64,000 nt of DNA from Agrococcus casei LMG 22410 (GCF_900163565.1 NZ_FUHU01000003.1:1-64000), one strand, 5' to 3'; numbered from the stretch's first letter, positions 17,127 through 26,521 are shown. The notes: generated by a model from the sequence alone, not told the origin. Translations and numbers: made by a program.

Positions 17127-18871
17127 GACCTTCGAGCGGACAGACCTTTGGCGGTCGCTACGAACTCACCAGCCGTATCGCAATTGGCGGTATGGGCGAA
17201 GTCTGGCGCGCAGAAGACAAGGTGATCGGTCGCACAGTCGCGATCAAGATCCTGAAAGACGAGTACCTGGGCGACCCGGGCTTCCTCGAGCGATTCCGCG
17301 CCGAGGCCCGTCACGCCGCGCTCGTCAACCACGAGGGCATCGCCAACGTGTTCGACTACGGCGAGGAAGACGGCAGCGCCTACCTTGTCATGGAGCTCGT
17401 GCCCGGCGAGCCGCTCTCGACGATCCTCGACCGCGAGCGCACCCTCTCGGCCGACCGCGTGCTCGACATCACCGCTCAGACTGCGGCTGCGCTCCACGCA
17501 GCGCACCAGGCTGGCCTCGTGCACCGCGACATCAAGCCCGGAAACCTGCTGATCACGCCCGAGGGCCGCGTCAAGATCACCGACTTCGGCATCGCCCGCA
17601 TCGCCGACCAGGTGCCGCTGACGGCAACTGGCCAGGTCATGGGCACGGTGCAGTACCTGTCGCCCGAGCAGGCTTCGGGCCAGCCGGCGGCTCCCGCGAC
17701 CGACATCTACTCGCTCGGCATCGTCGCGTACGAGTGCCTTGCCGGTCGTCGTCCGTTCACGGGCGAGTCGCAGGTGGCCATCGCGATGGCGCACATCAAC
17801 GACGCGCCTCCCGAGCTCGCGGGCACTGTTCCCGAGCCCGTGCGCAACCTCGTCATGAGCTGCATCGCGAAGAAGCCGGCCGACCGCCCCACGAGCGCGG
17901 CGCATCTCTCGCGTGCCGCCACGATGCTGCGTCGCGGCGACATCGCCGGTGCAGCTGCAGTCGTGCCCGGCATCGCCTCGACCGACTCGTTCGCCACGAT
18001 CGACTCCCCCACGCAGGCGGCGACGCGCGTCATCCAGACGCAGTCTTCGCCGACCACAGCCGCGCTTCCCATGCAGGGAGCAGGGGGCGGGATGGTCGCT
18101 GCAGTCGACGAAGAAGACGAGAAGCAGAAGCGCCCCTGGATCTGGCCAGTCGCCATCCTCTCCGTGCTGCTGGTCGCAGCGCTGGTCGCGCTCGGCATCA
18201 CCGTCTGGGGAACCCTGGGCGGAGACGTCGAAGAGTCGCCGTCGCCGTCGCCGACCGAGAGCTCGTCGCCGAGCCCCGAGTCGATCACGATCAACCCCGA
18301 TCAGTTCATCGGCATGGGCGCAGAAGAGTTCAGAACCGCCATCGGCAACCTCGACCTCTCGGCTTCGGTCGCCACGGGGCAGCCTGCTCCCAGCGCAAGC
18401 CAGGAGGGCCAGGTCTACCAGGTCGATCCCACCGGTGAGGTGGCCCCGGGGTCGACGATCACCGGAACCGTCTACGGCCCGGTGGCCACGGCATCCGACC
18501 CGACGACCGCACCCTCGCTGGTCGGCGAAGCCAGCGGCATCGAGCCCGGCGACACCGTTCAGGTGCAGTGGCCCGGGCAGTCGTGCCCTGCCGGCTACGA
18601 CAACCCGACGTACACGGTGCTCGTCAGCGGCCCCGGCGGCCAGGAGCAGGTCATCGACGCCGGAACCGAGTCGCAGATCTCGTTCACGGCGCAGGAGGGC
18701 GACCAGAGCGTCTCGTTCATGTACACCTGCAACGGCGACGGCCGCGACACCATCACGACGGGCTACTCGCCGACGCTGACGGTGAGCGCGACACCGCCCG
18801 AGGAGACCGACGAGCCGAGCACTCCTCCCACGCCGACCGACGACGAGCCAACTGATCCTGCACAGCCGTAA
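17123..18871 (+). CDS. pknA: Membrane Ser/Thr protein kinase PknA
   Basis: This 582-residue kinase has a catalytic domain at about 10-275: glycine loop IAIGGMGEV, Lys in [14 protein letters not shown] and DFG (ITDFGIARI), [11 protein letters not shown] cytoplasmic linker leads to one transmembrane helix (about 343-367). Outside lie a Ser/Pro-rich stretch, one degenerate PASTA-like segment and a second domain with paired Cys residues ending in a Thr/Pro/Asp tail. The ATG overlaps the pbpA stop. It should phosphorylate division and wall-synthesis proteins, with the neighbouring phosphatase opposing it. The ligand of the extracellular part is unknown. Confidence 0.93.
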   Translation: MRPSSGQTFGGRYELTSRIAIGGMGEVWRAEDKVIGRTVAIKILKDEYLGDPGFLERFRAEARHAALVNHEGIANVFDYGEEDGSAYLVMELVPGEPLSTILDRERTLSADRVLDITAQTAAALHAAHQAGLVHRDIKPGNLLITPEGRVKITDFGIARIADQVPLTATGQVMGTVQYLSPEQASGQPAAPATDIYSLGIVAYECLAGRRPFTGESQVAIAMAHINDAPPELAGTVPEPVRNLVMSCIAKKPADRPTSAAHLSRAATMLRRGDIAGAAAVVPGIASTDSFATIDSPTQAATRVIQTQSSPTTAALPMQGAGGGMVAAVDEEDEKQKRPWIWPVAILSVLLVAALVALGITVWGTLGGDVEESPSPSPTESSSPSPESITINPDQFIGMGAEEFRTAIGNLDLSASVATGQPAPSASQEGQVYQVDPTGEVAPGSTITGTVYGPVATASDPTTAPSLVGEASGIEPGDTVQVQWPGQSCPAGYDNPTYTVLVSGPGGQEQVIDAGTESQISFTAQEGDQSVSFMYTCNGDGRDTITTGYSPTLTVSATPPEETDEPSTPPTPTDDEPTDPAQP

Positions 18872-18928
18872 AGCGAACGAAAGGGTTCACAGCATAGAAT
18901 GTGAGGTCGAGGTCATGAAGGAGGCAGC

Positions 18929-20749
18929 GTGAGCGAATCAATCGTCGGTTCTCTGACGACGCTTGCGGGGCGATACGAGATCGGAGAGATCATCGGTCGC
19001 GGCGGCATGGCTGAGGTGTACCTCGGCCGCGATACGCGCCTCGACCGCAAAGTCGCCATCAAGCTGCTGCGCCCTGACCTCTCGGTTGACCCCAAGTTCC
19101 GCGCGCGTTTCAAGCAGGAGGCCCAGTCAGCGGCCCGCATGTCGCACCCGACCGTCGTGCGCGTGTTCGACGCTGGCGAAGAGCCCACGCAGATCGACGG
19201 GCACGACCGCACGGTGCCCTACATCGTCATGGAGTACGTCGACGGCCGCATGCTGCGCGACATCATCGACGAGGGTCCGCTTCCGGCATCTGAGGCCGTG
19301 CGCATCGTCAAGGGCGTGCTGACCGCGCTCGAGTACTCGCACCGAGCCGGGGTCGTGCACCGCGACATCAAGCCCAGCAACATCATGCTGACCCCCGGCG
19401 GTCAGATCAAGGTCATGGACTTCGGCATCGCCCGAGCGATCTCCGAGAGCGGATCCACGATCGCCGAGACCGGCACGATCCTCGGCACCGCCCAGTACTT
19501 CTCGCCCGAGCAGGCGAAAGGCGAGCTCGTCGATGCGCGCACCGACCTGTACTCGACCGGCATCATCCTGTTCGAGCTGCTCACCGCTCGCCCGCCGTTC
19601 CGCGCCGACACCCCTGTCGCCGTCGCGTACCAGCACGTGAGCGAGCAGCCGCCCACCCCATCCGAGATCGTCCCCGGCATCTCGCCCGCCATGGAGTCTG
19701 TGGTCGCGAAGTCGTTGCTGAAGCGGCGCGACCTTCGCTTCCAGAACGCATCCGAGTTCAGTGCTGCCCTCGACGGCGCACTCGCGGGCTCGACTGTCGA
19801 CGTGGTCGACGAGAGCGACGAAGAGGCATTCCTCGCCGAGCACGAGCAGGGCGCTCTCACCGCTGTGCTGGCTGCCGTCGAGGTCGACGAGCCAGAAGCT
19901 GAGGCTGCCGAAGAAGAAGAGACCGTCGCATCACGCAAGCCGAAGCCGGCCTGGCTGTGGGGCGGCGGCATCGCTGTCGGGCTGCTCGTCGCAATTCTCG
20001 TGGTCTGGGTCGTCAGCCTCGGCAACGGCACCAGCTTCGCGGGCCTGTCGACATCAGTGCCAGACGTGGTCGGCATGCAAGAAGAAGAGGCGCTCGCAAC
20101 GCTAGAAGAAGCTGGGCTGACGTTCGAGATCACGCAAGTGCACGACGACTCCGACCCCGGCACAGTGCTCGCACAGTCTCCTGATGCCGGCACCGGGATT
20201 GCGCCCGATTCTCCCGTCAAGCTGCGAGTCTCAGAGGGGCCGCCTCCGTCACCGCTGCCGAACATGGCGGGCCTGACGATCGAGCAGGCCACGAATGTGC
20301 TCAGCCAGAATCGTCTCGAACTCGGTGAGACGAAAGAAGAGAACAGCGCAACGGCTCCCGCCGGCGTCATTATCTCGTCGACGCCTGCATACGGCACAAC
20401 AGTTCCGGTCGGCACAACAGTCGACTTCGTCATCTCGACGGGCAAGGTCACGGTTCCCGACGTCGTGGGCATGTACTACGGCGATGCAGTCGAGTTGCTG
20501 CGGGGCAGCGAAGTCGGATTCACGGTGCAGCAGAACGCACAGCTCTCGTGCTGGGGCGGCAATGTCACCGGGCAGTCGATCGACGCCGGTGACAGCGACC
20601 AGGATCAGACCATCACCATCACCTACTGCGGCGGCTCGAAACCCCCGCCCCCTGACGATGATGATGACGACGATGACGACGACAAGCCATCACCGAGCGA
20701 GTCCGGCGACTCGAACGGCAATGGCAACGGCAACAGCAACCGCCCTTAG
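18929..20749 (+). CDS. pknB: PASTA-domain Ser/Thr protein kinase PknB
   Basis: This 606-residue kinase has a catalytic domain at about 12-280 (IGRGGMAEVYLG, VAIKLLR, HRDIKPSNIM, MDFGIARA), a transmembrane helix at about 343-367, and three PASTA repeats starting near VPDVVGMQEEEA, LPNMAGLTIEQA and VPDVVGMYYGDA. PASTA domains bind muropeptides or lipid II and tell the kinase about wall synthesis. The third repeat has two Cys that could form a disulfide. The C-terminus ends in four Pro, a run of ten Asp and a Gly/Asn-rich tail. GTG start with AAGGAGG; a TAGAAT hexamer at 18895-18900 may give it its own promoter, unlike the four-base-overlapping genes before it. Confidence 0.95.
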   Translation: MSESIVGSLTTLAGRYEIGEIIGRGGMAEVYLGRDTRLDRKVAIKLLRPDLSVDPKFRARFKQEAQSAARMSHPTVVRVFDAGEEPTQIDGHDRTVPYIVMEYVDGRMLRDIIDEGPLPASEAVRIVKGVLTALEYSHRAGVVHRDIKPSNIMLTPGGQIKVMDFGIARAISESGSTIAETGTILGTAQYFSPEQAKGELVDARTDLYSTGIILFELLTARPPFRADTPVAVAYQHVSEQPPTPSEIVPGISPAMESVVAKSLLKRRDLRFQNASEFSAALDGALAGSTVDVVDESDEEAFLAEHEQGALTAVLAAVEVDEPEAEAAEEEETVASRKPKPAWLWGGGIAVGLLVAILVVWVVSLGNGTSFAGLSTSVPDVVGMQEEEALATLEEAGLTFEITQVHDDSDPGTVLAQSPDAGTGIAPDSPVKLRVSEGPPPSPLPNMAGLTIEQATNVLSQNRLELGETKEENSATAPAGVIISSTPAYGTTVPVGTTVDFVISTGKVTVPDVVGMYYGDAVELLRGSEVGFTVQQNAQLSCWGGNVTGQSIDAGDSDQDQTITITYCGGSKPPPPDDDDDDDDDDKPSPSESGDSNGNGNGNSNRP

Positions 20750-20786
20750 GCAGCTCAGTACGAGCGTCTGATGAGCCGGTGCGGGC

Positions 20787-21416
20787 TCAGCCCATGAGCG
20801 GCTGCTTGCCGGCTGACAGCGCTGCTGCTCCGTGCAGCCCGGCGGCCTCGAGCCAGTTGCCGAGCATGCGATAGCCGCCCTCTGTGAGGATCGACTCCGG
20901 GTGATACTGGACTCCCCAGACGGGCGCATCCGTGTGTTCCAGTGCCATGATGACGCCGTTGCCAGACGGATGCGCGGTACGGGCAGTCACGCGCAGCTGC
21001 GGCGGCACCGAGTCGTCTTCGACTGCCAGCGAGTGATAGCGGGTCGCCGTGAACTGCTCGGGGATGCCTTCGAACAGCGGCGTGCGCTCGTGCACGACGA
21101 CGCTCGTCTTGCCGTGCATGAGCTCTTCAGCGTGCGAGACGACGCCGCCCAGCGCTTCTGCGATCGCCTGGTGGCCGAGGCAGACGCCGAACAGCGGCAC
21201 CCTGTGCTCGATCGCGGCGTGCACGAAGTCGACGGATGCGCCAGCTTCAGCGGGTGTGCCGGGGCCGGGTGAGACCAGCACGGCGTCCCACTCGGTGATG
21301 CGCTTCGGGTCTGCGACGTCGTTGCGCTCGACGGTGATGTCGGCGCCGAGCTCGGTCAGGTAGCCGGCGAGGGTGTACACAAAGCTGTCGAAGTTGTCGA
21401 CAACCAGCACCCTCAC
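20787..21416 (-). CDS. trpG: Anthranilate/aminodeoxychorismate synthase glutamine amidotransferase subunit (TrpG/PabA)
   Basis: This 209-residue class I glutamine amidotransferase frees ammonia from glutamine for a chorismate-using partner (TrpE or PabB), which is not in the window. Catalytic Cys is in LFGVCLGHQ, with YHSLAV and the His/Glu pair in VQYHPES; the start VRVLVVDNFDSFVYT is the family N-terminus. Start GTG at 21416 overlaps the stop of the small membrane gene. The same gene is found next to pknB in other actinobacteria. Tryptophan or folate branch cannot be decided here. Confidence 0.9.
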   Translation of the reverse strand: MRVLVVDNFDSFVYTLAGYLTELGADITVERNDVADPKRITEWDAVLVSPGPGTPAEAGASVDFVHAAIEHRVPLFGVCLGHQAIAEALGGVVSHAEELMHGKTSVVVHERTPLFEGIPEQFTATRYHSLAVEDDSVPPQLRVTARTAHPSGNGVIMALEHTDAPVWGVQYHPESILTEGGYRMLGNWLEAAGLHGAAALSAGKQPLMG

Positions 21417-21577
21417 GATTCGCCCACCGTGACGTCGGGAGTCTGGAAGAACGTCTGCATGACCCAAGGGTAGGCATGAAAGAAGAGCACGTAGACCACG
21501 GCTGCGAAGAGCACGACGAAGACGAAGAGCTTCACGAACCAGGGGCCGGGGATGATTCGCCACAGACCTGCGTACAT
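21413..21577 (-). CDS. Small single-helix membrane protein (54 aa)
   Basis: An open frame from ATG 21577 to TGA 21413 encodes 54 residues starting MYAGLWRIIPGPWFVKLF, with one strong hydrophobic helix (about 15-33) and a C-terminus ending VTVGES. The start overlaps the sortase stop by one base (TGATG), and the stop overlaps the trpG start by four (GTGA). The double coupling and clear membrane-protein composition make it a real gene. I recall similar short proteins at this place in related actinobacteria but no function. It may assist the sortase or division apparatus. Confidence 0.8.
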   Translation of the reverse strand: MYAGLWRIIPGPWFVKLFVFVVLFAAVVYVLFFHAYPWVMQTFFQTPDVTVGES

Positions 21578-22320
21578 CAGGCGTTTCCTTCCAGGGCTTC
21601 AGCCAGTTCGACGGGCATGCCGTCTTCGATTGGCTGCCAGCCGACGAAGACGCCGAACGCGATCAGCCTGCCCTCAGGCGACCAGTCGGGGTTGCACGTG
21701 GTCAGGGTGATGTAGCGGTCGTCGGCGTCGAGTTCAGGCATGTCGGGCACCGGGGCAACGACATCGACCTGCGTCGGCGGCACATACTCGGTGTTGCGGA
21801 ACTCGTAGACGTACCAGGCCTCGGGGGTCTTGATGTAGATGCGGTCGCCGATGCGCAGCTGGTCGAGCTCGGTGAACGGGCCGCCGAGCCCATTGCGGTG
21901 GCCGGCGATCGCAAAGTTGCCGAGCTCGCCTGCCAGGGCGCCGGTCTCGTAGCGGGCGAGCCCCTGCTCGAGGCTGTCGATGACGAGCGGGCTCGTGGTC
22001 TCGCCGATCGTGCGCTGGAAGTCGCCGAAGCGCGGGATGTACATGACGGCGTAGTTCTCGAGTGCGCCGACCGCTGTCTCCCTCGGAGGCTCGTCGGTGC
22101 GCAGCTCTGTGCCCTCCTCGGCGACCTTCTCGTCACCGAGACTCTGTGCGAATTCAGATGCGGCGGCCTGCTGCTGGTTGCCCATGATCGCGTCGCTGAA
22201 GCCGAGCTGCCAGCCGACGAATCCGCCGATCAGCACTCCGGCGGTGAGCAGCAGCTCGCCGAGAACGCTGGCGAATGTCGCATGGCGCCTCGGTCTGGGC
22301 TTTGAGTGACGGGCGCGCAT
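21577..22320 (-). CDS. srtE: Class E sortase
   Basis: This 247-residue membrane-anchored transpeptidase would attach LPXTG- or LAXTG-type surface proteins to the wall. It has an N-terminal transmembrane helix (about 18-38) and a sortase domain from about 90. The catalytic His is in IAGHRNG and the Cys in LTTCNP, followed downstream by the EGRLI strand with the conserved Arg. The TLTTC motif is typical. ATG at 22320. It is first in a three-gene minus-strand set with the 54-aa protein and trpG, and divergent from crgA. No obvious sorting substrate is encoded in the window. Confidence 0.92.
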   Translation of the reverse strand: MRARHSKPRPRRHATFASVLGELLLTAGVLIGGFVGWQLGFSDAIMGNQQQAAASEFAQSLGDEKVAEEGTELRTDEPPRETAVGALENYAVMYIPRFGDFQRTIGETTSPLVIDSLEQGLARYETGALAGELGNFAIAGHRNGLGGPFTELDQLRIGDRIYIKTPEAWYVYEFRNTEYVPPTQVDVVAPVPDMPELDADDRYITLTTCNPDWSPEGRLIAFGVFVGWQPIEDGMPVELAEALEGNA

Positions 22321-22359
22321 ACGGTGATTCTACCGGGCTGAGGTAGACTAGTGGGCGCT

Positions 22360-22599
22360 ATGGCAAAGTCATCGAATTCAACGAGTCGCGCAGTCAGTCG
22401 CGCCGCACGCAAAGACGCAGTGAACCCGCGTTGGTTCCTGCCGCTCATGCTGGGCTTCATGATCGTCGGATTCGTCTGGATCATCCTCTTCTACGTGAGC
22501 ATGCACACGCTGCCGATCCCCGGCATCGGCTTCTGGAACGTCGCCATCGGCTTCGCCATCATGTTCATCGGCTTCATCATGGCCACCCGCTGGAAGTAG
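22360..22599 (+). CDS. crgA: Cell division regulator CrgA
   Basis: This 79-residue two-helix membrane protein recruits division proteins such as FtsI/PbpA to the septum in actinobacteria. The basic N-terminus (MAKSSNSTSRAV) and the hydrophobic segments with NPRWFLPLMLGFMIVGFVWII and WNVAIGFAIMFIGFIMATRWK match the CrgA family. I chose ATG 22360 because MAKS aligns with MPKS of known CrgA; GTG 22351 is an alternative. A TAGACT hexamer at 22344-22349 would give a very short leader. Confidence 0.92.
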   Translation: MAKSSNSTSRAVSRAARKDAVNPRWFLPLMLGFMIVGFVWIILFYVSMHTLPIPGIGFWNVAIGFAIMFIGFIMATRWK

Positions 22600-22647
22600 T
22601 GCGCCCTACGCACTGACTCGCGCATCCGTCTGCCTGCTGCTGAAGGC

Positions 22648-22696
22648 GAATTACACGGGTGTAATTCTCCACAGCTGTGGATGAAACTGTGGATAA
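22648..22696. promoter_or_regulatory. 20-bp palindrome and DnaA-box pair between crgA and the rhomboid gene
   Basis: A perfect inverted repeat, GAATTACAC-GG-GTGTAATTC, lies at 22648-22667. Right behind it are TGTGGATGA (22676-22684) and TGTGGATAA (22688-22696); the latter is an exact match to the DnaA-box consensus in reverse. The genes on both sides converge here, so this is not an obvious promoter. There is no T-run, so a terminator role is doubtful. It may be an operator-like protein site or a DnaA-binding locus. Confidence 0.45.
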
Positions 22697-22767
22697 CTTC
22701 GGCGCGTGACGCAACGACGAACCGACGACTCGGCAGGCTGCCGAACCGTCGGTGACGCGGATGCGCG

Positions 22768-23628
<861 letters not shown>

Positions 23629-23631
23629 TTA

Positions 23632-24171
23632 TTACGCCTTCTGAACGTCGATCGACGAGATCACGACGTCTTCGAGGGGCTTGTCGCGACCGTCGGTTGC
23701 AACACCCTCGATTGCGTCGACGACAGCCTTCGAAGCGTCGTCGGCGACCTCGCCGAAGATGGTGTGCTTGCCCGTGAGCCACGGGGTCTCGACGGTTGAG
23801 ATGAAGAACTGCGAACCGTTGGTGCCGCGGCCGCCCTGCAGGCCTGCGTTGGCCATGGCCAGCAGGTACGAGCGGTCGAACGAGAGCTCGGGGTGGATCT
23901 CGTCGTCGAACTGGTAGCCCGGTCCGCCGATGCCCTGACCGAGGGGGTCGCCGCCCTGCAGCATGAACTGCTTGATGATGCGGTGGAAGATCACACCGTT
24001 GTAGAGGGGCTCGTTGGTCTCTTCGCCCGTCTCGGGGTGACGCCAGGTGCGCTCGCCGGTTGCGAGGCCGATGAAGTTCTCGACCGTCTTGGGAGCGTGG
24101 TTGCCGAACAGGTTGACGACAATGTCGCCGTGGTTCGTGTGAATGGTTGCGACAGCAGTGTGATTAGCCAT
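23632..24171 (-). CDS. ppiA: Cyclophilin-type peptidyl-prolyl cis-trans isomerase
   Basis: This 179-residue cytoplasmic PPIase speeds proline isomerisation during folding. Cyclophilin core motifs are present: [27 protein letters not shown] and [11 protein letters not shown]. No signal peptide is seen. ATG 24171 gives the family-typical N-terminus [17 protein letters not shown]; a start 18 bases upstream is possible. It directly precedes the rhomboid gene on the same strand. In other actinobacteria the gene also lies in this neighbourhood. Confidence 0.93.
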   Translation of the reverse strand: MANHTAVATIHTNHGDIVVNLFGNHAPKTVENFIGLATGERTWRHPETGEETNEPLYNGVIFHRIIKQFMLQGGDPLGQGIGGPGYQFDDEIHPELSFDRSYLLAMANAGLQGGRGTNGSQFFISTVETPWLTGKHTIFGEVADDASKAVVDAIEGVATDGRDKPLEDVVISSIDVQKA

Positions 24172-24306
24172 GTTTTCATCTTCCCACAACAGGTGGGCTG
24201 ATCAGGGGGTCTCAGCGTTCGACTACAGCGAAATCGCGGGCAGAGTGATGTGCTGTTCAGCAAAACCTGCAAAGATGAAGCCCAAGGTTTGAATGGAGGA
24301 ACGACC

Positions 24307-24843
24307 ATGTCACTCGCCCTTTCCCGCAAGCGCGAAAAGCAGATCAAGAAGCTGCGCAAGCAGGCCGAGAAGCTCTGGGACGTTCAGCGATCGGTGAACA
24401 GCCGCGCTGGCGAACTTGCCCGTGAGGCTTCACACCAGGCCCGTGAGTACACCAACGAGAGCGTCGTCCCCGAAGCGCGTCGCTACGCGCAGCGTGGCCT
24501 CGACCGTGGCCGCAACGCCCTCTCCGGTGCCGCCCGCGGCTGGAACAACAGCGTCATCCCCGCCGTCGCCGGCGGACTCGGCTCATTCGCGGCCATGACG
24601 CAGATCTCGAAGGACAAGCGCGTCAAGGACGCAATTGCCAACGTCGAGAAGTACGCACGCGTGCCCGATGTGGCTCCCGCCGAGCAGGCCAAGAAGGGCC
24701 TCTCGGCAGGCCAGTGGGTGCTCATCGGAGTCGGTGTCGTCGCAGTCGCAGGTGCCGCTTACGCAGCATGGCAGACGCTTCGTGCCGACGACGACCTCTG
24801 GATCCCCGATGCAGACGAGGTCGAGGCGGCTCCCGCCAACTGA
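24307..24843 (+). CDS. Conserved hypothetical protein with long helical region and one membrane segment
   Basis: I do not recognise the family. The 178 residues begin with a strongly basic, probably coiled-coil part (about 5-45, rich in Lys, Arg, Glu, Gln), continue as a helical region, and end with one transmembrane helix (about 135-158) and a short acidic tail with WIPDADE. A tail-anchored protein with most mass in the cytoplasm is likely. ATG 24307 has GGAGGA upstream. It is divergent from the cyclophilin and followed by a strong terminator, so it is monocistronic. Codon use looks like that of highly expressed genes. Confidence 0.75.
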   Translation: MSLALSRKREKQIKKLRKQAEKLWDVQRSVNSRAGELAREASHQAREYTNESVVPEARRYAQRGLDRGRNALSGAARGWNNSVIPAVAGGLGSFAAMTQISKDKRVKDAIANVEKYARVPDVAPAEQAKKGLSAGQWVLIGVGVVAVAGAAYAAWQTLRADDDLWIPDADEVEAAPAN

Positions 24844-24878
24844 CGAGTTTCTCGTCGGCCTTCACGGCTGAACGCACA

Positions 24879-24908
24879 GGGTCGCATCCTTCGGGGTGCG
24901 GCCCTTTT
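24879..24908 (+). terminator. Factor-independent terminator
   Basis: GGGTCGCATCC and GGGTGCGGCCC form an 11-pair stem (two G-T pairs) closed by a TTCG tetraloop and followed by TTTT. It lies 36 bases after the hypothetical gene. Confidence 0.85.
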
Positions 24909-24946
24909 GCGTTGGCTGGTGGCGGGTTTGAGGGCGGCTGGGTGCA

Positions 24947-25025
24947 CGAGAAGCCGCAATGTCACCAGAAGCCGCAAATCCTGCGGCTTCTCGTAAACAG
25001 CCGGCCGAATTGCGGTTTCTGGTGA
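24947..25025. repeat. Interleaved inverted repeats (A-B-A'-B')
   Basis: Arm A (24947-24958, CGAGAAGCCGCA) is the exact inverse of A' (24982-24993). Arm B (24962-24977, TCACCAGAAGCCGCAA) is the inverse of B' (25010-25025) with one mismatch. A and B share AGAAGCCGCA, so alternative pairings are possible. The order is interleaved, as in a pseudoknot. It lies between a terminator and the 3' end of the NUDIX gene and codes for nothing. It may be a REP/BIME-like element. Confidence 0.6.
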
Positions 25026-25058
25026 ACAGCCCGGCAGTCCGTGGCCGCCCCTAGCCCC

Positions 25059-25499
25059 CTACCCCCGCCGATCGGCAAGCGGCGTGCCCACGCCTGCCTC
25101 GTGATGCCGTCCGAGCGCAAACGGAATCAGCGGCGACGTCTTCAGCCCTGCGACCTCATCGAGCGTGAACCAGCCAACGTCGTCGGTCGTGCCGTCCTTC
25201 TCGACCTCGTACTCGCCGCCGATTACCTTGGCCGAGTACACGATCCGCAGTCCCTGCAGGTCGCCCTGCCCCTCGATGCGGCGCGATGCCGGCACGACGA
25301 ACGAGTCGATGCCCAGCAGTCCGGTGAGCTCGGCCACGTAGCCGGTCTCTTCGGTCACTTCGCGCAGCGCTGCGTCCTCGGGGTGCTCTCCCGGATCCAT
25401 GCCGCCGCCCGGCAGAGTCCAGGCGCCGCCGATCCAGTGCGACAGCAGCATCCTGCCGTCTTCGATGATGACGCAGTAGGCAGCGGGTCGCAGATTCAT
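25059..25499 (-). CDS. NUDIX hydrolase
   Basis: This 146-residue enzyme hydrolyses a nucleoside-diphosphate-linked compound. The complete Nudix box is present at about 31-54 (GGGMDPGEHPEDAALREVTEETGY), with the metal-binding REVTEE core. The residues before it, SHWIGGAWTLPGGG, are typical of MutT-like members. The substrate cannot be told. ATG 25499. It stands alone on the minus strand, with the repeat element at its 3' side. Confidence 0.88.
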   Translation of the reverse strand: MNLRPAAYCVIIEDGRMLLSHWIGGAWTLPGGGMDPGEHPEDAALREVTEETGYVAELTGLLGIDSFVVPASRRIEGQGDLQGLRIVYSAKVIGGEYEVEKDGTTDDVGWFTLDEVAGLKTSPLIPFALGRHHEAGVGTPLADRRG

Positions 25500-25545
25500 A
25501 CAGCCAGCCTACGCACCCGCCGTTCAGCCATGACATGCTGAATGC

Positions 25546-26019
25546 GTGCTGCTGACTGCCTCCCTCATCGCCGCGATCGTGCTGAACGCCCTCGTCGCCG
25601 GCCTGTTCTTCGCATTCTCGACCGCTGTTCTTCCGGGTCTGCGCGACGTCGACGACAGAGCGTTCGTCACGATCTTCAGGCGCATCAACGCCGCAATCCA
25701 GAACCCGGTCTTCCTAGCCGTGTTCTTCGGCGCCCCCATTCTCGCCGTTCTGGCAGCGGGCACGGCCCTGATCCAGGGCACTGAGCTGAACACGACGATG
25801 ATCGTCGTCGGAGCCCTGCTCTCGGCAGCCACATTCATGTTCACGTCCAGCCGCAGCGTGCCGCTCAACACGATGCTTGATCGCCTGCCGGCGAACACAG
25901 ACGCGGATGCGCGCTCGGCAAGAGAGCGATTCGAACCTCTCTGGAGCCGCTGGAACGTCATTCGCACGCTCACTGCCACCGCATCCGTCGCAGTCCTGTC
26001 GATCGCACTCGTCTTCTAG
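25546..26019 (+). CDS. DUF1772 (anthrone oxygenase-like) membrane protein
   Basis: This 157-residue protein has about four hydrophobic helices. It begins LLTASLIAAIVLNALVAGLFFAFSTAVLPGL, with a conserved-looking Asn-Arg (SVPLNTML) and a C-terminal FEPLWSRWNVIRT segment, all features of the DUF1772 family. The biochemical role of bacterial members is unknown. Start GTG 25546; no ribosome site is visible. It lies upstream of the fur/katA pair on the same strand, 49 bp away, but furA has its own promoter. Confidence 0.8.
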   Translation: MLLTASLIAAIVLNALVAGLFFAFSTAVLPGLRDVDDRAFVTIFRRINAAIQNPVFLAVFFGAPILAVLAAGTALIQGTELNTTMIVVGALLSAATFMFTSSRSVPLNTMLDRLPANTDADARSARERFEPLWSRWNVIRTLTATASVAVLSIALVF

Positions 26020-26033
26020 AACTCATCCTTTTC

Positions 26034-26069
26034 TTGAATAGTTCCATTCTTTGGGCTACACTGAAGACA
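26034..26069 (+). promoter_or_regulatory. Promoter of the Fur-family gene, leaderless
   Basis: A -35 TTGAAT (26034-26039) and a -10 TACACT (26057-26062) are separated by 17 bases. Transcription should start about seven bases later, at the A of the ATG at 26069. GAATAGTTCCATTC (26036-26049), a partly palindromic A/T-rich sequence within the promoter, is a plausible site for self-repression. Confidence 0.65.
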
Positions 26070-26521
26070 TGACCGACACGACAGCACCTCAGCAGCCGGC
26101 GGACGCCGTTCTGCGCGCTGCCGGTCTGCGTGTCACAGCACCGCGGATGGCGGCACTCGCCGTCATCGCCGAGCACAAGCACGCAGAGGCCGACGAAGTC
26201 GCTGCCGCTGTGCGCGAGCGCCTCGGGTCAGTCTCGACCCAGGCTGTCTACGGCGTGCTGCACGCTCTGACCGACGCTGGCCTGCTGCGCCGCGTCGACA
26301 CCGGTGCCCGCAATGCGGCCCGCTACGAGATGCAGCTCGACGACAACCACCATCACATGATCTGTCGCGAGTGCGGCCGTCTCGAAGACGTGCCGTGCCA
26401 GGTGGGCCACGCCCCCTGCCTCGTGCCGCCCGCCGAACACCACCACGACTACGAGATCGAAGTCGCCGAGGTGCTCTTCCGCGGCACCTGCGCCGACTGC
26501 CGCGCGGCCCGCACCGCCTGA
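26069..26521 (+). CDS. Fur-family repressor (FurA/PerR-like)
   Basis: This 150-residue metal-dependent repressor has an N-terminal winged helix (LRVTAPRMAALAVIAEHKHAEADEV, VSTQAVYGVLHALTDAGLLRRV) and a C-terminal dimer domain with metal ligands HHHMIC, and the zinc pairs CREC and CADC. It is followed 69 bp later by catalase on the same strand. That pairing is known for FurA-KatG and PerR-KatA and implies control of peroxide defence. The ATG appears to be the first base of the mRNA. Confidence 0.92.
   Translation: MTDTTAPQQPADAVLRAAGLRVTAPRMAALAVIAEHKHAEADEVAAAVRERLGSVSTQAVYGVLHALTDAGLLRRVDTGARNAARYEMQLDDNHHHMICRECGRLEDVPCQVGHAPCLVPPAEHHHDYEIEVAEVLFRGTCADCRAARTA

Noticed and set aside
20772-20789. 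TGAGCC-GGTGCG-GGCTCA hairpin between pknB and trpG
   Set aside because: Six-pair stem with no T-run and overlapping the trpG stop; too weak to call a terminator.
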